The notes: a model not told the origin generated them from the letters alone. 49,975 nt of DNA from CAZGGW01 sp964525365 (GCA_964525365.1 CAZGGW010000004.1:1-49975); one strand, 5' to 3'; numbered from the stretch's first letter, positions 16,048 to 25,725 are shown. Numbers and translations: made by a program.

Positions 16048-16999
16048 TTTCACTCCTATTCATAAATTTATTCAAAGACCCCGCTATTACTTCACAAGTA
16101 TTGTAGACTTGTTCAACTTCATTATCAACTCCACCTATTTCTATTAATATAGCATTACCGCTTACATCTTGGTTGTATACTCCATTCACATATGGCCCAC
16201 CTCGTTTTAGTATTCCTCTTGAGATTCCTTTATAATCACTTTCAATTATTTCATTTAATTCTTTAACAAAACTTAAATTTTTAGAATAGTTTTTGTGTTC
16301 GGTACCAACCACGAATAATATACGAGCATATTCTTTATCATTTTTTTCATAAAAAGTATTTTTTATACTTGCGGAATCTCTATGTATATCTATAAAATAT
16401 TCTAATGTATTGTATTCTTTAATTGCTTTTTTTATGTAATATCTACTAGCTTTATAACTCGCACTATAAGATAATTTGTTTTTATTTAAATATTTTTTTA
16501 TATTTGCTGTTTCGACAATAGACTGTATTCCTAAATCTTTTAATTTTTCTTTTAATACATATGAGGCAATCATTACATTTGGCTTTATATTATAATCATT
16601 TTTTACACTACTATCATATTCTTCTAATTGATGAGAATTGTATATATAAACAATGGGATTAGAAGTAACTTCATCATCTGGGCTTTCTATATAATCTGAT
16701 GATGCACTATCATAATCAAATTCATCTTCAATATAAGAATCAAAAATATCACTTTTAGAAACTGATTTATTTAATGAAGCATATATTATGTTTTTAGGCG
16801 CTTTTACATTTATATCCAATATTGTAAGTAATATATTTTTTTCATTTATAAATTCATTTAGTGAACTATTAAGTAACAAATTTTTTATATTGAATTGTTT
16901 GCCATTATAAATGAAACCAAAAAATATGTAAATAAAAAGCATTATAACAAAGATATTAAAATATTTTTTTAGATTAGTTTTTCTTATTATTCTTTTCAT
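16040..16999 (-). CDS. spoIIP: SpoIIP-like peptidoglycan amidase/endopeptidase
   Basis: A 319-residue protein of the SpoIIP family, which with SpoIID and SpoIIM degrades septal peptidoglycan during engulfment. One N-terminal helix (about residues 12-31) anchors it outside. The catalytic domain shows IYNSHQLEEY, an SYKASRYYIKKAI helix, IDIHRDS, then GRGILKRGG, YNQDVSG and LIEIGGVDNE, carrying the His and Glu zinc ligands. Start chosen at ATG 16999; the longer frame begins in an upstream non-coding stretch. It is next to rpsT as in B. subtilis (rpsT-gpr-spoIIP-yqxA), with gpr missing. A -10 box six bases before the ATG suggests a leaderless mRNA. Confidence 0.88.
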   Translation of the reverse strand: MKRIIRKTNLKKYFNIFVIMLFIYIFFGFIYNGKQFNIKNLLLNSSLNEFINEKNILLTILDINVKAPKNIIYASLNKSVSKSDIFDSYIEDEFDYDSASSDYIESPDDEVTSNPIVYIYNSHQLEEYDSSVKNDYNIKPNVMIASYVLKEKLKDLGIQSIVETANIKKYLNKNKLSYSASYKASRYYIKKAIKEYNTLEYFIDIHRDSASIKNTFYEKNDKEYARILFVVGTEHKNYSKNLSFVKELNEIIESDYKGISRGILKRGGPYVNGVYNQDVSGNAILIEIGGVDNEVEQVYNTCEVIAGSLNKFMNRSEND

Positions 17000-17180
17000 A
17001 CTACTATTATATTTTAGAAATAATAAAAAAATTGTCACAATATAGACAATTTATTATTTTTTTAATAACATTGTATTTTTATGATTAAGGATTCTTTTAA
17101 AAAATTATATGATTTCTAATGTATTTTACTTCTATTCAGTACATGTGATGGTATAAAAAAATAAAATTGTAAATAAATTA

Positions 17181-17209
17181 TTGATTTTTCCTTGGTATTT
17201 TGCTATTAT
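17181..17209 (+). promoter_or_regulatory. rpsT promoter
   Basis: TTGATT (17181-17186), 17-base spacer and extended TGCTATTAT -10 (17204-17209), about 25 bases before the rpsT start. The remaining 17000-17180 stretch is AT-rich with nothing else I can identify. Confidence 0.65.
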
Positions 17210-17234
17210 AAATTAGAGTTTTAAAGGAGGAAAT

Positions 17235-17489
17235 ATGCCTAATATTAAAAGTGCTAAAAAAAGAGTAAAAATTACTGCTAGAAAATCAATATTAAATAAT
17301 GATGTTAAATCTAGTATGAAAACTGCTATCAAGAAATTTGAAAAAGCTGTTAAAGAAGAAAGCAAAGAAATTGATTCTTTACTAACAGACGCTTATAAAA
17401 AAATTGATAATGCTTGCAAAAAAGGTATTATTAAGGATAATACTAGAGATAGATATAAATCACGTTTAACTAAATTAATTAAGAAGTAA
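17235..17489 (+). CDS. rpsT: Ribosomal protein bS20
   Basis: An 84-residue Lys-rich 30S protein starting MPNIKSAKKRVK, with the family pattern of three long helices and a C-terminal NTRDRYKSRLTKLI. AAGGAGG precedes the ATG. It has its own promoter and a terminator that overlaps the stop codon. Confidence 0.97.
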   Translation: MPNIKSAKKRVKITARKSILNNDVKSSMKTAIKKFEKAVKEESKEIDSLLTDAYKKIDNACKKGIIKDNTRDRYKSRLTKLIKK

Positions 17490-17508
17490 AAAATACTTCT
17501 TTTTTTAT
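17481..17508 (+). terminator. rpsT terminator
   Basis: AAGAAGTA (17481-17488) pairs with TACTTCTT (17494-17501), followed by a T run. The stem includes the last codons and stop of rpsT. Confidence 0.75.
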
Positions 17509-17540
17509 TGTATATTTGATAAAATCTTATTAGAGGTTTT

Positions 17541-18452
17541 ATGAAAAAAATTATATTTGTAATTATATTTTTAATTGTAGCAAGTGTTTATGTTTATTTT
17601 AATTATAATGAAATTGTAAATTATATGGGTGAATTAAAAGGAGAACTTGAACCCGACATTATTCTTGAAGAGTCAAATGAATATAAAAGAAGTTATAAAT
17701 ACACTTCATTTAATGTGAGTGATGACTACGAGCCTAATATTAAGGAAGATTTATATAATATATTTTTTAATATTTTGAATAATGGATGGAATAGTTTTAC
17801 TTTCTATTGTCCAAAGGAATATGAAAATTGTATAAAAGATGTGCAAAGTTTTGTGGTGGATGACACAACATTATCAAATATTAATGGCTATGTATCACCG
17901 TTTAATGGGTTTTATGAAATAAACTCAATAGTATCTACTACCGGAAAAGTATTTGTTAGTATTGAAAAAAATTATACAGAGACCGAAATAAATAAAATAA
18001 ATATTGAAGTGGATAAAGTCATTCAGGAACTTGAATTAAATAACTTGAGTCCTGAAAAAGCAATCACTAAGATTCATGACTATATAATTGAAAATACTAC
18101 TTATGACACAATAAGAAAAGAAAATAACGAAAGCATTTATGCTTCAAGTAAAGCAAATGGAGTTTTATTTGAAAATCATGGAGTATGTTCTGGATATAGT
18201 GATGTATTTGCAATATTTATGGATAAACTTGATATACCAAATCTAAAAATTGCGACTGATAATCATGTTTGGAATTTAGTGTACATAAATGAAGAATGGA
18301 AACATGTGGATGCAACTTGGGATGATGATGATAAGAATAACAAAACGTATAATAGTTTTTTACTTATTGATACCGAAAAACTTTTATCATTAGATGAAAC
18401 TGAACATAATTTTAATCAAAGTTTCTTTAAGGAAGCAAGTTTAAATAATTAA
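17541..18452 (+). CDS. Membrane-anchored transglutaminase-like protein
   Basis: A 303-residue protein with one N-terminal helix (about residues 3-22) and an exported body. The C-terminal half has the transglutaminase-like fold with the Cys-His-Asp triad: Cys in HGVCSGYSDVFA, His in DNHVWNLVYI and Asp in WKHVDATWDDD. Bacterial members are usually extracellular cysteine proteases or cell-wall crosslinking/processing enzymes. AGAGG precedes the ATG. Its end overlaps convergent miaA by 26 bases. Confidence 0.8.
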   Translation: MKKIIFVIIFLIVASVYVYFNYNEIVNYMGELKGELEPDIILEESNEYKRSYKYTSFNVSDDYEPNIKEDLYNIFFNILNNGWNSFTFYCPKEYENCIKDVQSFVVDDTTLSNINGYVSPFNGFYEINSIVSTTGKVFVSIEKNYTETEINKINIEVDKVIQELELNNLSPEKAITKIHDYIIENTTYDTIRKENNESIYASSKANGVLFENHGVCSGYSDVFAIFMDKLDIPNLKIATDNHVWNLVYINEEWKHVDATWDDDDKNNKTYNSFLLIDTEKLLSLDETEHNFNQSFFKEASLNN

Positions 18453-19311
18453 TTACTTCATTTATAGTATTATCAAAATTGTTTTGATTTATTGTAAACC
18501 AAGTAATATTGTTAATTTGATTATTAAACCAAGTATATTGTCTCTTAGAATACTTATAAGTATTCTTTTTTATTTCTTCAATTGCTTCTTCTAATGTAAT
18601 TTGATTATTAAAATATTTGTTTATCTCTTTATAACCAATAATAGAATTACTTTTCTTATATTTCATATTTGTTTTTGCTTCTTCTAATAAACCATCATTT
18701 AACATTCTATCTACCCTTTTATTAATTACGGACTTCAATATTTCATTGGAAGTTTTTAATCCAATAAAAGTTACTTCATATAGTAATTTATTTCTATCTT
18801 CAGTATTTTTAATTATTTTATTGTCCTTTTCATAGCTATTTAAAAATCTTACCAGTCTTTTTCTATTGTTCACATGAATGTTATTTTCTGGGTATATCTT
18901 ATTAACCTTTTCTTTAAGAACCTCGTTAGTACAATCCTCATATTCATTATTAGTTTTTTGCTCATCATTTAATTTATAATCATAAAGCAATGCTTTTATA
19001 TAGAGACCACTCCCTCCCACTATAATTACATTCTTATTTTGATTAATTAAATTACTAAGAATTGTCCTTCCATCTTTTTGATAATCAAAAATAGTGTATG
19101 AATAATCTAAAGGGGATACATCAAGCATATAATGGGGAATATCACATTTCTCTCTTTCTCTTATTTTAGCAGAAGCAATATTTACTTCTTTATATATTTG
19201 AACTGAATCTGCACTAATAATGGATGCATCCAAATACTTGGCGAGAGAAATACTAAGAGTCGTTTTACCTACACCAGTAGGTCCCAAAATCACTATTATT
19301 TTACTTTTCAT
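18427..19311 (-). CDS. miaA: tRNA dimethylallyltransferase
   Basis: A 294-residue enzyme that adds a dimethylallyl group to A37 of tRNAs reading codons that begin with U. The P-loop GPTGVGKTTLS is at the N-terminus, followed by the substrate-binding ISADSVQIYKEVNIASAK and, near the C-terminus, SKRQYTWFNNQ. Length is slightly short (about 310). Its ATG shares one base with the mutL stop, so the two are translationally coupled, as in many Firmicutes. Confidence 0.96.
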   Translation of the reverse strand: MKSKIIVILGPTGVGKTTLSISLAKYLDASIISADSVQIYKEVNIASAKIREREKCDIPHYMLDVSPLDYSYTIFDYQKDGRTILSNLINQNKNVIIVGGSGLYIKALLYDYKLNDEQKTNNEYEDCTNEVLKEKVNKIYPENNIHVNNRKRLVRFLNSYEKDNKIIKNTEDRNKLLYEVTFIGLKTSNEILKSVINKRVDRMLNDGLLEEAKTNMKYKKSNSIIGYKEINKYFNNQITLEEAIEEIKKNTYKYSKRQYTWFNNQINNITWFTINQNNFDNTINEVINYLNLLP

Positions 19312-21020
19312 TAATTCATCACCCTTTTAAACATTTTTTCAAGTTCATATTTAGTATACCTTATTATAGTTGGTCTTCCATGCGGACATGTATATGGAAA
19401 TTTACATTTAAATAATAACTCTAATAATTCTTTTTTCTCTTCTTCACTAATATTTGTATTTGCCTTAACACTCATTTTACACGCAAGAGTCATGGCTAAT
19501 CTTTCATTAAATTTAACTCTATCAAAAACCTCTGGCATATTACATATCATGTCTATTATTTTTCTAATACTTTCTTCTTCATAACCTTTTTTTAACCATA
19601 AGGGGTGAGAAGTTATTCGTATAGTATTTATTCCAAACTCATCAAATTCAAACTTTAATTCTTTTAAAAGATCAAAATTTTCTTTTAATTTCATATATTC
19701 ACTTACACTAAGTTCAATATTAATAGGAAATAATAACTCTGTACTTTGAATATTTTCATTTATTAACGCATCTAAATACTTTTCATAATTAATTCTTTCA
19801 TTCGCTGCGTGTATATCAATTAAATACATTTCTTCTTCGCTTTGAGCAACTAAATAAGTACCAAAAACAAGAGAAGTTGGGTTAATTAATATTTTGTTAT
19901 ACTCAGTAATTTCCTCTGTTATTTCAAAAATTTGTGGTATTTCATTATCAAAATTTAATTTAGTTTCTTCATATTTAATATCCAAATTATCTTCAACTTT
20001 TTCTACTTCACCTGAATCAGCTATATTTATTATATTGTCGGTTTCATTTATTGACTTTCTAATAGTAGTGAATACTATATCTTCTAATGTATCCATTTTA
20101 CTAAATTTTATATCTTGTTTAGTAGGATGAATATTTACATCTATTAGTGTGGGATCAGATTCTATAAATAATACTACTATTGGAAATTTAATATCAGGCA
20201 AAAAAGTATGATAAGCACTCTTAATAATTTTATTCAAATAGCTATTTCTTACTATTCTGTTGTTAACGAACGTTAATATTTTTGACATATTAGAGTACGA
20301 TAAGTTTATATTTCCAATATAACCGCTTATTTCATAATCATAATTTGAGGCATCAATTTTAATTATATTTTTGACAACATTATATCCATATATTTCGTGT
20401 ATAGTTTTTAATAAATTCCCAGTGCCACCTGATTTTAACACTTCTTTTTCATTATTATATAGAGAAAAAGAAATTTTGGGATGTGACAAACTTAACTTTT
20501 CTATTAATGAAACAATACTCATAAGTTCAGTATTTAAACTTTTTAAAAACTTAAGTCTTACGGGCGTATTATAAAATATATCTTTTACTTCTATACTTGT
20601 TCCAACACCAGGAGCATACTTTTCATTAGTAATAAGATTACCACCCTCAATAATAATTTTACTACCAATATCGTTTTTAGCTGTAATTAATTCAACTTTA
20701 CTAATAGACGCTATTGAAGCTAATGCTTCACCGCGAAATCCAAGCGTAGAAATAAAAAACAAATCATTTTCATTTTTTATTTTACTAGTGGCATGTCTAG
20801 AAAAACATAACACTGCATCTTTTCTATCCATTCCAGTACCATTATCAATGACTTTAATACTTTTTATACCAGAATCTACTAATTCTATTTTAATTTTACT
20901 ACTGTTCGCATCAATACTATTTTCAACTAGTTCTTTTACTACATTTGATAATCTTTCTACTACTTCACCAGCTGCGATTTTATTTGCTAACACTTCTGAC
21001 ATTACTTTAATATTACTCAT
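19311..21020 (-). CDS. mutL: DNA mismatch repair protein MutL
   Basis: A 569-residue mismatch-repair mediator. The N-terminal GHKL ATPase shows VVKELVENSIDA, DNGTGM and GFRGEALASI. The C-terminal endonuclease motif DQHAxxERxxYE appears as DIHAANERINYE (Gln to Ile), and CPHGRPTIIRYTK near the end is the second metal-binding motif, so nicking activity is likely kept. It is shorter than B. subtilis MutL (627) mainly in the linker. No mutS is adjacent; yqeH lies 10 bases upstream and miaA follows. Confidence 0.95.
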   Translation of the reverse strand: MSNIKVMSEVLANKIAAGEVVERLSNVVKELVENSIDANSSKIKIELVDSGIKSIKVIDNGTGMDRKDAVLCFSRHATSKIKNENDLFFISTLGFRGEALASIASISKVELITAKNDIGSKIIIEGGNLITNEKYAPGVGTSIEVKDIFYNTPVRLKFLKSLNTELMSIVSLIEKLSLSHPKISFSLYNNEKEVLKSGGTGNLLKTIHEIYGYNVVKNIIKIDASNYDYEISGYIGNINLSYSNMSKILTFVNNRIVRNSYLNKIIKSAYHTFLPDIKFPIVVLFIESDPTLIDVNIHPTKQDIKFSKMDTLEDIVFTTIRKSINETDNIINIADSGEVEKVEDNLDIKYEETKLNFDNEIPQIFEITEEITEYNKILINPTSLVFGTYLVAQSEEEMYLIDIHAANERINYEKYLDALINENIQSTELLFPINIELSVSEYMKLKENFDLLKELKFEFDEFGINTIRITSHPLWLKKGYEEESIRKIIDMICNMPEVFDRVKFNERLAMTLACKMSVKANTNISEEEKKELLELLFKCKFPYTCPHGRPTIIRYTKYELEKMFKRVMN

Positions 21021-21030
21021 GGTTAGTCAC

Positions 21031-22029
21031 CTATATCATTTTCTTTCTTATATAAATTAATTCCTCATCAAGAGAATATATTTCAATCTTACATGCATTT
21101 ACTATTTTAGCAAAACCTAGTCCACTAATTACTATATCCGTATTTGATGGTATCTCCATACATTTTCTTGGTAAAACCGCTAAACTTTTATTTTTAATAT
21201 TGACTTTTTTATAATCTAAATTATCATTCATATAAAAACTAAAACTATTTTGTTTTCCTTCTAAATAATCAATCCTTAAAAACTTATCAACTACTATTCC
21301 TAGTCCGGGTTTCATTTGATATGTTTTAACTTTTATCCTATTTCTAGGAGTGATCCTATTAATATCATTAACACTTAAATATTTATATATTGAATTTTCA
21401 AGTATAAAACCCGGTGTATCAATAACAGTCAAATCATCATTGATTTTTATTTTGATATAATCACTTGTAGTGTTCGGAATATTTGATGTTGTAACTAATG
21501 GATTTAATCCAACACTACAAAGTAATGCATTTATAAATGTTGATTTACCACTATTAGTAAGTCCAATAAAATATACTTCTTTTATATTTTTTTTCTTCAT
21601 CTGTTTTACAAATAAATCTATATTATATTTTTTATTTGATGAAACACACATTATATCTGATTTAATATCAAAGTTATTTTTAAAATAGGTTATTATCTTT
21701 CTATCCGTTACACTTTTAGGTAACAAATCTTTTTTTGTTATTAATACATATGGATTTTTATTAAAATATTTTAAAAATTTGAAAGAAGAAGATACTAAAT
21801 TTAGTACATCCACAAAATAAACAACATTCTTTTTATTTTTATCTAAATCATAAATAATCTTTTCTGTATCATTTTTATCAAGAATAGCATTTATTTCACC
21901 ATAGTTTTTTAACTTAAAACATCTTTCGCAATACTGAGATTTTTCATATACTTTTTCATTAACATAACCAATATTATTAGAATCTTCACATTGCAGTATA
22001 CTTCCACATCCAATACATGTTTTAATCAT
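21031..22029 (-). CDS. yqeH: YqeH-like circularly permuted GTPase
   Basis: A 332-residue ribosome-assembly GTPase needed for 30S maturation. An N-terminal zinc finger (CIGCG near residues 5-9, YCERCFKLKNYGE near 33-45) is followed by the permuted G motifs: the G4 equivalent LITKKDLLP comes before the P-loop GLTNSGKSTFINAL and the G3 DTPG. It overlaps yqeG by eight bases, the same order as B. subtilis yqeG-yqeH. Confidence 0.94.
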   Translation of the reverse strand: MIKTCIGCGSILQCEDSNNIGYVNEKVYEKSQYCERCFKLKNYGEINAILDKNDTEKIIYDLDKNKKNVVYFVDVLNLVSSSFKFLKYFNKNPYVLITKKDLLPKSVTDRKIITYFKNNFDIKSDIMCVSSNKKYNIDLFVKQMKKKNIKEVYFIGLTNSGKSTFINALLCSVGLNPLVTTSNIPNTTSDYIKIKINDDLTVIDTPGFILENSIYKYLSVNDINRITPRNRIKVKTYQMKPGLGIVVDKFLRIDYLEGKQNSFSFYMNDNLDYKKVNIKNKSLAVLPRKCMEIPSNTDIVISGLGFAKIVNACKIEIYSLDEELIYIRKKMI

Positions 22030-22549
22030 AATATACGCCTTTTATTAATATTTCTTTTTTACTTAAGTTTTTAAATATAATTTGTTCGATAAATCTATTT
22101 AAAAAGGTAATAGTGAAATCCTTCAAACTCATTGGATTTACTAATATGCTCATTATTCCCATTCTATTGGCACCATATATATCAGTCATCAACTGATCTC
22201 CAACCGCGCATATTTCGCCCTCTTTAAATTCAAACTTTTTCATAATTTCTTCATATTTATCCTTTTTAGGTTTCATACTAAATGCTGCGCAGTCAACTAA
22301 TAATTCCGTTTGATATTTAGAAACTCTTGATTTAGAAGAATTAGACATAATGATAACTTTAAATCCCATCAATCTAAGTTCATTAAATAAATTTTTTAAT
22401 TGTTTACTTACAGTAATAGTGTGTGATGTCGGTACTATTGTATTATCTAAATCAAAAAGAATACATTTAATACCTAAACTTTTTAATTTTTTATAATCAA
22501 TCACATATATATTTTTATAATATTTATCTGGTACAAATTTTTCTAACAT
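22022..22549 (-). CDS. yqeG: YqeG family HAD-IIIA phosphatase
   Basis: A 175-residue HAD-superfamily phosphatase. The nucleophile motif ILFDLDNTIVP carries both catalytic Asp residues, VIIMSNSS is motif II, and AVGDQLMTDIYGANRMG is motif IV. The family resembles mitochondrial PtpMT-like/Gep4 phosphatases that act on phosphatidylglycerol phosphate, but the bacterial substrate is not established here. First gene of yqeG-yqeH-mutL-miaA. Confidence 0.92.
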   Translation of the reverse strand: MLEKFVPDKYYKNIYVIDYKKLKSLGIKCILFDLDNTIVPTSHTITVSKQLKNLFNELRLMGFKVIIMSNSSKSRVSKYQTELLVDCAAFSMKPKKDKYEEIMKKFEFKEGEICAVGDQLMTDIYGANRMGIMSILVNPMSLKDFTITFLNRFIEQIIFKNLSKKEILIKGVYYD

Positions 22550-22579
22550 ATTCTACTCCATTACTTACTTTATTCTATC

Positions 22580-22609
22580 AAAAAAAACTAACATTTACAA
22601 ATGTTAGTT
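22580..22609 (-). terminator. Terminator of the CotH/VTC operon
   Basis: AACTAACATTT (22586-22596) pairs perfectly with AAATGTTAGTT (22599-22609), and on the minus strand a T run follows. It ends the operon that starts at 29297 and insulates it from yqeG. Confidence 0.8.
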
Positions 22610-22615
22610 AATATA

Positions 22616-23629
22616 TTATTTTTTTACAATCCAAGCATTTGGTAAATATCTATTTCCAGTATATCCATATCCACCTGCGACACTAAGTATTTCTCCATCA
22701 GCATATAAAGTAGAAGAACCACCACCATCTAAATTACTAGCATTATAAGCTTTGTATTTCATAAATAATTCGGCAAGTGCTTTCATACTTATTCCTATAC
22801 TATGACCTGGACGTCTTCCATCTATTACAACAAATAATACTATTCCATCTTGTCTCTGAGCAATTGCTGTTCTTGGAGCTATACCCCATCCACCATCTCC
22901 ACTCATAGTAGCCATTTTACCATTTACTACTAGAAATGGACCAAAACTCATTCCATATATCATTCCATCCGCGATAGCATCCTTAGGGTCATCTTTAGTA
23001 AGCATAAGAACACCATCTTTATTGAATCCTACTAGTCCTCTATTATTTCTACTGGGATAATAATTTGATACTAATTTTCCATTCATAATAACAGCGCCTT
23101 TAATGTGAATTGCTCCACTACTTAATACTTTAAACCCTGATGCGTTAATTGCTACATTTGCGCCTTTAGATTTTGCTAAATTATCCAAGCCTTGGCCACC
23201 AACATTTATTTTAGAAGATTGTACCAAACTAACTTTAGATGAGTCATAGATTGCAACCATGTGTCCCTTCCAATTACTTCCTTCAATATCTATTACTTTG
23301 TATAAGTCGTTCCCTTCATTTTTTTTTAAAATTTGTTCTTCGTATATTGATTCATACTCTTCTGTTTCAACAATCTCAGTAAATTTTATCTGTGAAGCAT
23401 CAGTATTCTCATCACTTTCTACTACATAGTTTTTTTTCAAACTTTTTTCTATTACTTCATCACTATAAAACACCTTAGCAAAATATTGATGAGTCATTGT
23501 AGTCATTGCTGAAGAAATCCAAAAATCTTGAAAGAATGAGAAAGGACCATATATTAAAAATAACCCAATTATTGAAAATATGTCTAAAACAATAAATGTT
23601 ATAAACCATCCTTGTTTTTTCTTTTTCAT
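22616..23629 (-). CDS. Phosphodiester glycosidase family protein (NAGPA-like), copy 1
   Basis: A 337-residue exported enzyme. One N-terminal helix (about residues 8-30) is followed by a linker and the phosphodiester glycosidase domain (about 110-335), related to the mammalian enzyme that removes GlcNAc from a phosphodiester. Motifs are NASGFK, an R-T-A-I-A-Q-R stretch, FVVIDGRRPGHS and NLDGGGSSTLY. The membrane-proximal segment GPFSFFQDFWISSAMTTMTHQ is shared with the paralogue at 37555. It is last in the CotH/VTC operon, three bases after the previous gene, so its substrate may be the operon's surface polymer; that link is inference. Confidence 0.82.
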   Translation of the reverse strand: MKKKKQGWFITFIVLDIFSIIGLFLIYGPFSFFQDFWISSAMTTMTHQYFAKVFYSDEVIEKSLKKNYVVESDENTDASQIKFTEIVETEEYESIYEEQILKKNEGNDLYKVIDIEGSNWKGHMVAIYDSSKVSLVQSSKINVGGQGLDNLAKSKGANVAINASGFKVLSSGAIHIKGAVIMNGKLVSNYYPSRNNRGLVGFNKDGVLMLTKDDPKDAIADGMIYGMSFGPFLVVNGKMATMSGDGGWGIAPRTAIAQRQDGIVLFVVIDGRRPGHSIGISMKALAELFMKYKAYNASNLDGGGSSTLYADGEILSVAGGYGYTGNRYLPNAWIVKK

Positions 23630-23632
23630 ATT

Positions 23633-25030
23633 TTAACCTCTTCCTATCACAAATGGATTTTCTCTTGTTCCAACGCCACCTAAAGCAAGTAAAGTAGCAT
23701 CCAAATATATTTCAGGTCTTACATAAGTTGTTACTGATACTGAATTTAAAAAGAGTTTTCCTTCTCCATTTATTATATAAATTAAATCATTATACGAAGA
23801 ATATCTACTAAGCAACACAGTATTAGAAAAATTACTAACAAACATTTCTCCAATTGCTGGTAAACCTATATACGTATTTGTAGTATCATTAAAAATACTT
23901 GCATAATCGTATTTATCATTAGAGTATTTTCCAATATAATAATTTCCCTTTACTAAATATTCTTTATCTTCTAAAGAATTATAAAATGTATTATTTAAAT
24001 AATAACCTATATTACTTTTTGTCGATGTTGAAAATGAATTAGATGAACTAGAAAACTTTTTCTCTAAATAAGTAATACTCTCTTCTTCATCAATAGACTC
24101 TATTATAGCTTCATCCATGATCAGTTTTACTTTTTCATCATCTTTATCTATTACTCTCCATAAATAATTATTATATGTTATATATTCACCTACATGAATA
24201 GAATTAAGATCGCTTTCTCTATTTTCTTCAAATGTATATGGATCAGTTTCAGTTCCTAATCCTCCATTAGTCATGATATCAGACTTTAAAGTAACAACCG
24301 GTTTGATTCCATAATGTTTTCCAATACTAGGAAGTTCTGTATTTATTCCACCTTCATTAAATATATACCAGTTTTTTTCTTTTGTTGTATTAGATGTATA
24401 AAAAGTTTCACCTGTATTTAAAAAGCTATCTATTCCACCGCGTTTAGCATAATCATAAAGTGACAATAAACCCACATAATAATCATTATTAATTTCTTCA
24501 CATTTAAAATCATCTGTAGAATTCTCTATTATATCCAAACATATATTGGTTTTAACAAGATATTCATCTGGACTTGTTAATGAATTATAAAATATACCAC
24601 TATTCTCTTTTTCTTCGATTGGATTTAACCACTTGTTAACATATGAATTATTAAATTGAGTAGAAGTACCATATGCAAGTATAGTTTGGGCTTCATCAGT
24701 AATCATAGTAATACTTCCATCAGAATTTATACTAAGTACTCTCCAAAGTCTTCCACTATACCAAACATAATTTGTTTTTGTTTTCCCTTTAAATATATAT
24801 GAATCACTTTCTGAATCATATGAAAGCCCAGAACCCGTGTTATTGACATCAAGCGAAGTTAGTAATTTTTCTGATAATTTGGTTTTATATGTTTCGGCGG
24901 TACTTCCTGTACCGTTCTGTAGATGATTAAAATAAATCAACCTATACCCAAAAAAGCCTAATATAGCGAGTAGCCAAATTAGACTTACAAAAACAAATAT
25001 TTTTCTAAAACTTATTTTTTTTTGTACCAC
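23633..25030 (-). CDS. Membrane-anchored protein with duplicated DUF6273-like domain
   Basis: A 465-residue protein with one N-terminal helix (about residues 10-29) and an exported region holding two similar halves. Each opens with an aromatic strand pair: YVWYSGRLWRVLSINSDG (about 88-105) and ITYNNYLWRVIDKDDE (about 290-305), followed by 'S-I-T-M-I-T-D-E-A' or 'V-K-L-I-M-D-E-A', a Leu-rich stretch, and 'Y-V-G-L-L/Y-I-G-L-P'. This pattern resembles DUF6273-type surface modules, likely binding or structural. Each half ends in G(G)xGTxxxPF/Y. Function is unknown; the operon suggests a surface-polymer partner. Confidence 0.6.
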   Translation of the reverse strand: MVQKKISFRKIFVFVSLIWLLAILGFFGYRLIYFNHLQNGTGSTAETYKTKLSEKLLTSLDVNNTGSGLSYDSESDSYIFKGKTKTNYVWYSGRLWRVLSINSDGSITMITDEAQTILAYGTSTQFNNSYVNKWLNPIEEKENSGIFYNSLTSPDEYLVKTNICLDIIENSTDDFKCEEINNDYYVGLLSLYDYAKRGGIDSFLNTGETFYTSNTTKEKNWYIFNEGGINTELPSIGKHYGIKPVVTLKSDIMTNGGLGTETDPYTFEENRESDLNSIHVGEYITYNNYLWRVIDKDDEKVKLIMDEAIIESIDEEESITYLEKKFSSSSNSFSTSTKSNIGYYLNNTFYNSLEDKEYLVKGNYYIGKYSNDKYDYASIFNDTTNTYIGLPAIGEMFVSNFSNTVLLSRYSSYNDLIYIINGEGKLFLNSVSVTTYVRPEIYLDATLLALGGVGTRENPFVIGRG

Positions 25031-25044
25031 TTTACACCATTATA

Positions 25045-25722
25045 TTAAGCACCAAAATCATTTTGATAACTAATCAAACTTGCGGACTTAATCCCTTCTT
25101 TATTCTTAAATGAATCCAAAATATTTGTTTCATTATTTTTAATACTTACTTCAAAAGATAACTCTATATCATCCCCCATAAGTGTTTTACTTTTTATTTT
25201 ATACTTACTGATTTTTTCAAGGGCCTTCATTATCTTATCATCCATTTCACTATCATATTTTATAACTAGTAAATATTTTACATTTCCTTTAAATACAAAT
25301 GCATAACTTACAAAGAATAGTACACCAAGTCCGATTGTCGCAATCGCAGCCACCAAATAAAGTCCTGCGCCTGTCATAATACCAGCAGTAATTGCCCAAA
25401 ACATAAATGCTGTATCAACTGGTTCTTTTACTGCAGTTCTAAATCTTACTATTGATAGAGCTCCAACCATACCTAAGGAAAGAGCTAAATTTGAATTGAT
25501 GGTTCTAATAATTAAACTCGTTACCATCGCAAGCATTATTACACACAAACAAAATGATTTTGAATAAATTACACCAGTAAAAGTTTTTTTGTAAATAACT
25601 ATAATAAATATTCCTATTAAAAACGCTACTCCTAGGGAAATAAGAATATCAGTCATAGATACCGAACCAGTAAATTCACTTATTACACTATTTTTAATTA
25701 AATCAACAAATTTCATATACAC
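25045..25722 (-). CDS. DUF4956 membrane protein
   Basis: A 225-residue protein with about five helices (within residues 28-145), ending in a small cytoplasmic domain with a ferredoxin-like strand pattern (about 150-225). The core GMVGALSIVRFRTAVKEPVDTAF is the DUF4956 signature. This family is repeatedly found beside VTC-type polyphosphate polymerases and CotH proteins, and may form a channel, transporter or platform; no activity has been assigned that I can cite. It lies three bases after the VTC gene. Confidence 0.88.
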   Translation of the reverse strand: MYMKFVDLIKNSVISEFTGSVSMTDILISLGVAFLIGIFIIVIYKKTFTGVIYSKSFCLCVIMLAMVTSLIIRTINSNLALSLGMVGALSIVRFRTAVKEPVDTAFMFWAITAGIMTGAGLYLVAAIATIGLGVLFFVSYAFVFKGNVKYLLVIKYDSEMDDKIMKALEKISKYKIKSKTLMGDDIELSFEVSIKNNETNILDSFKNKEGIKSASLISYQNDFGA

Positions 25723-25725
25723 TCC

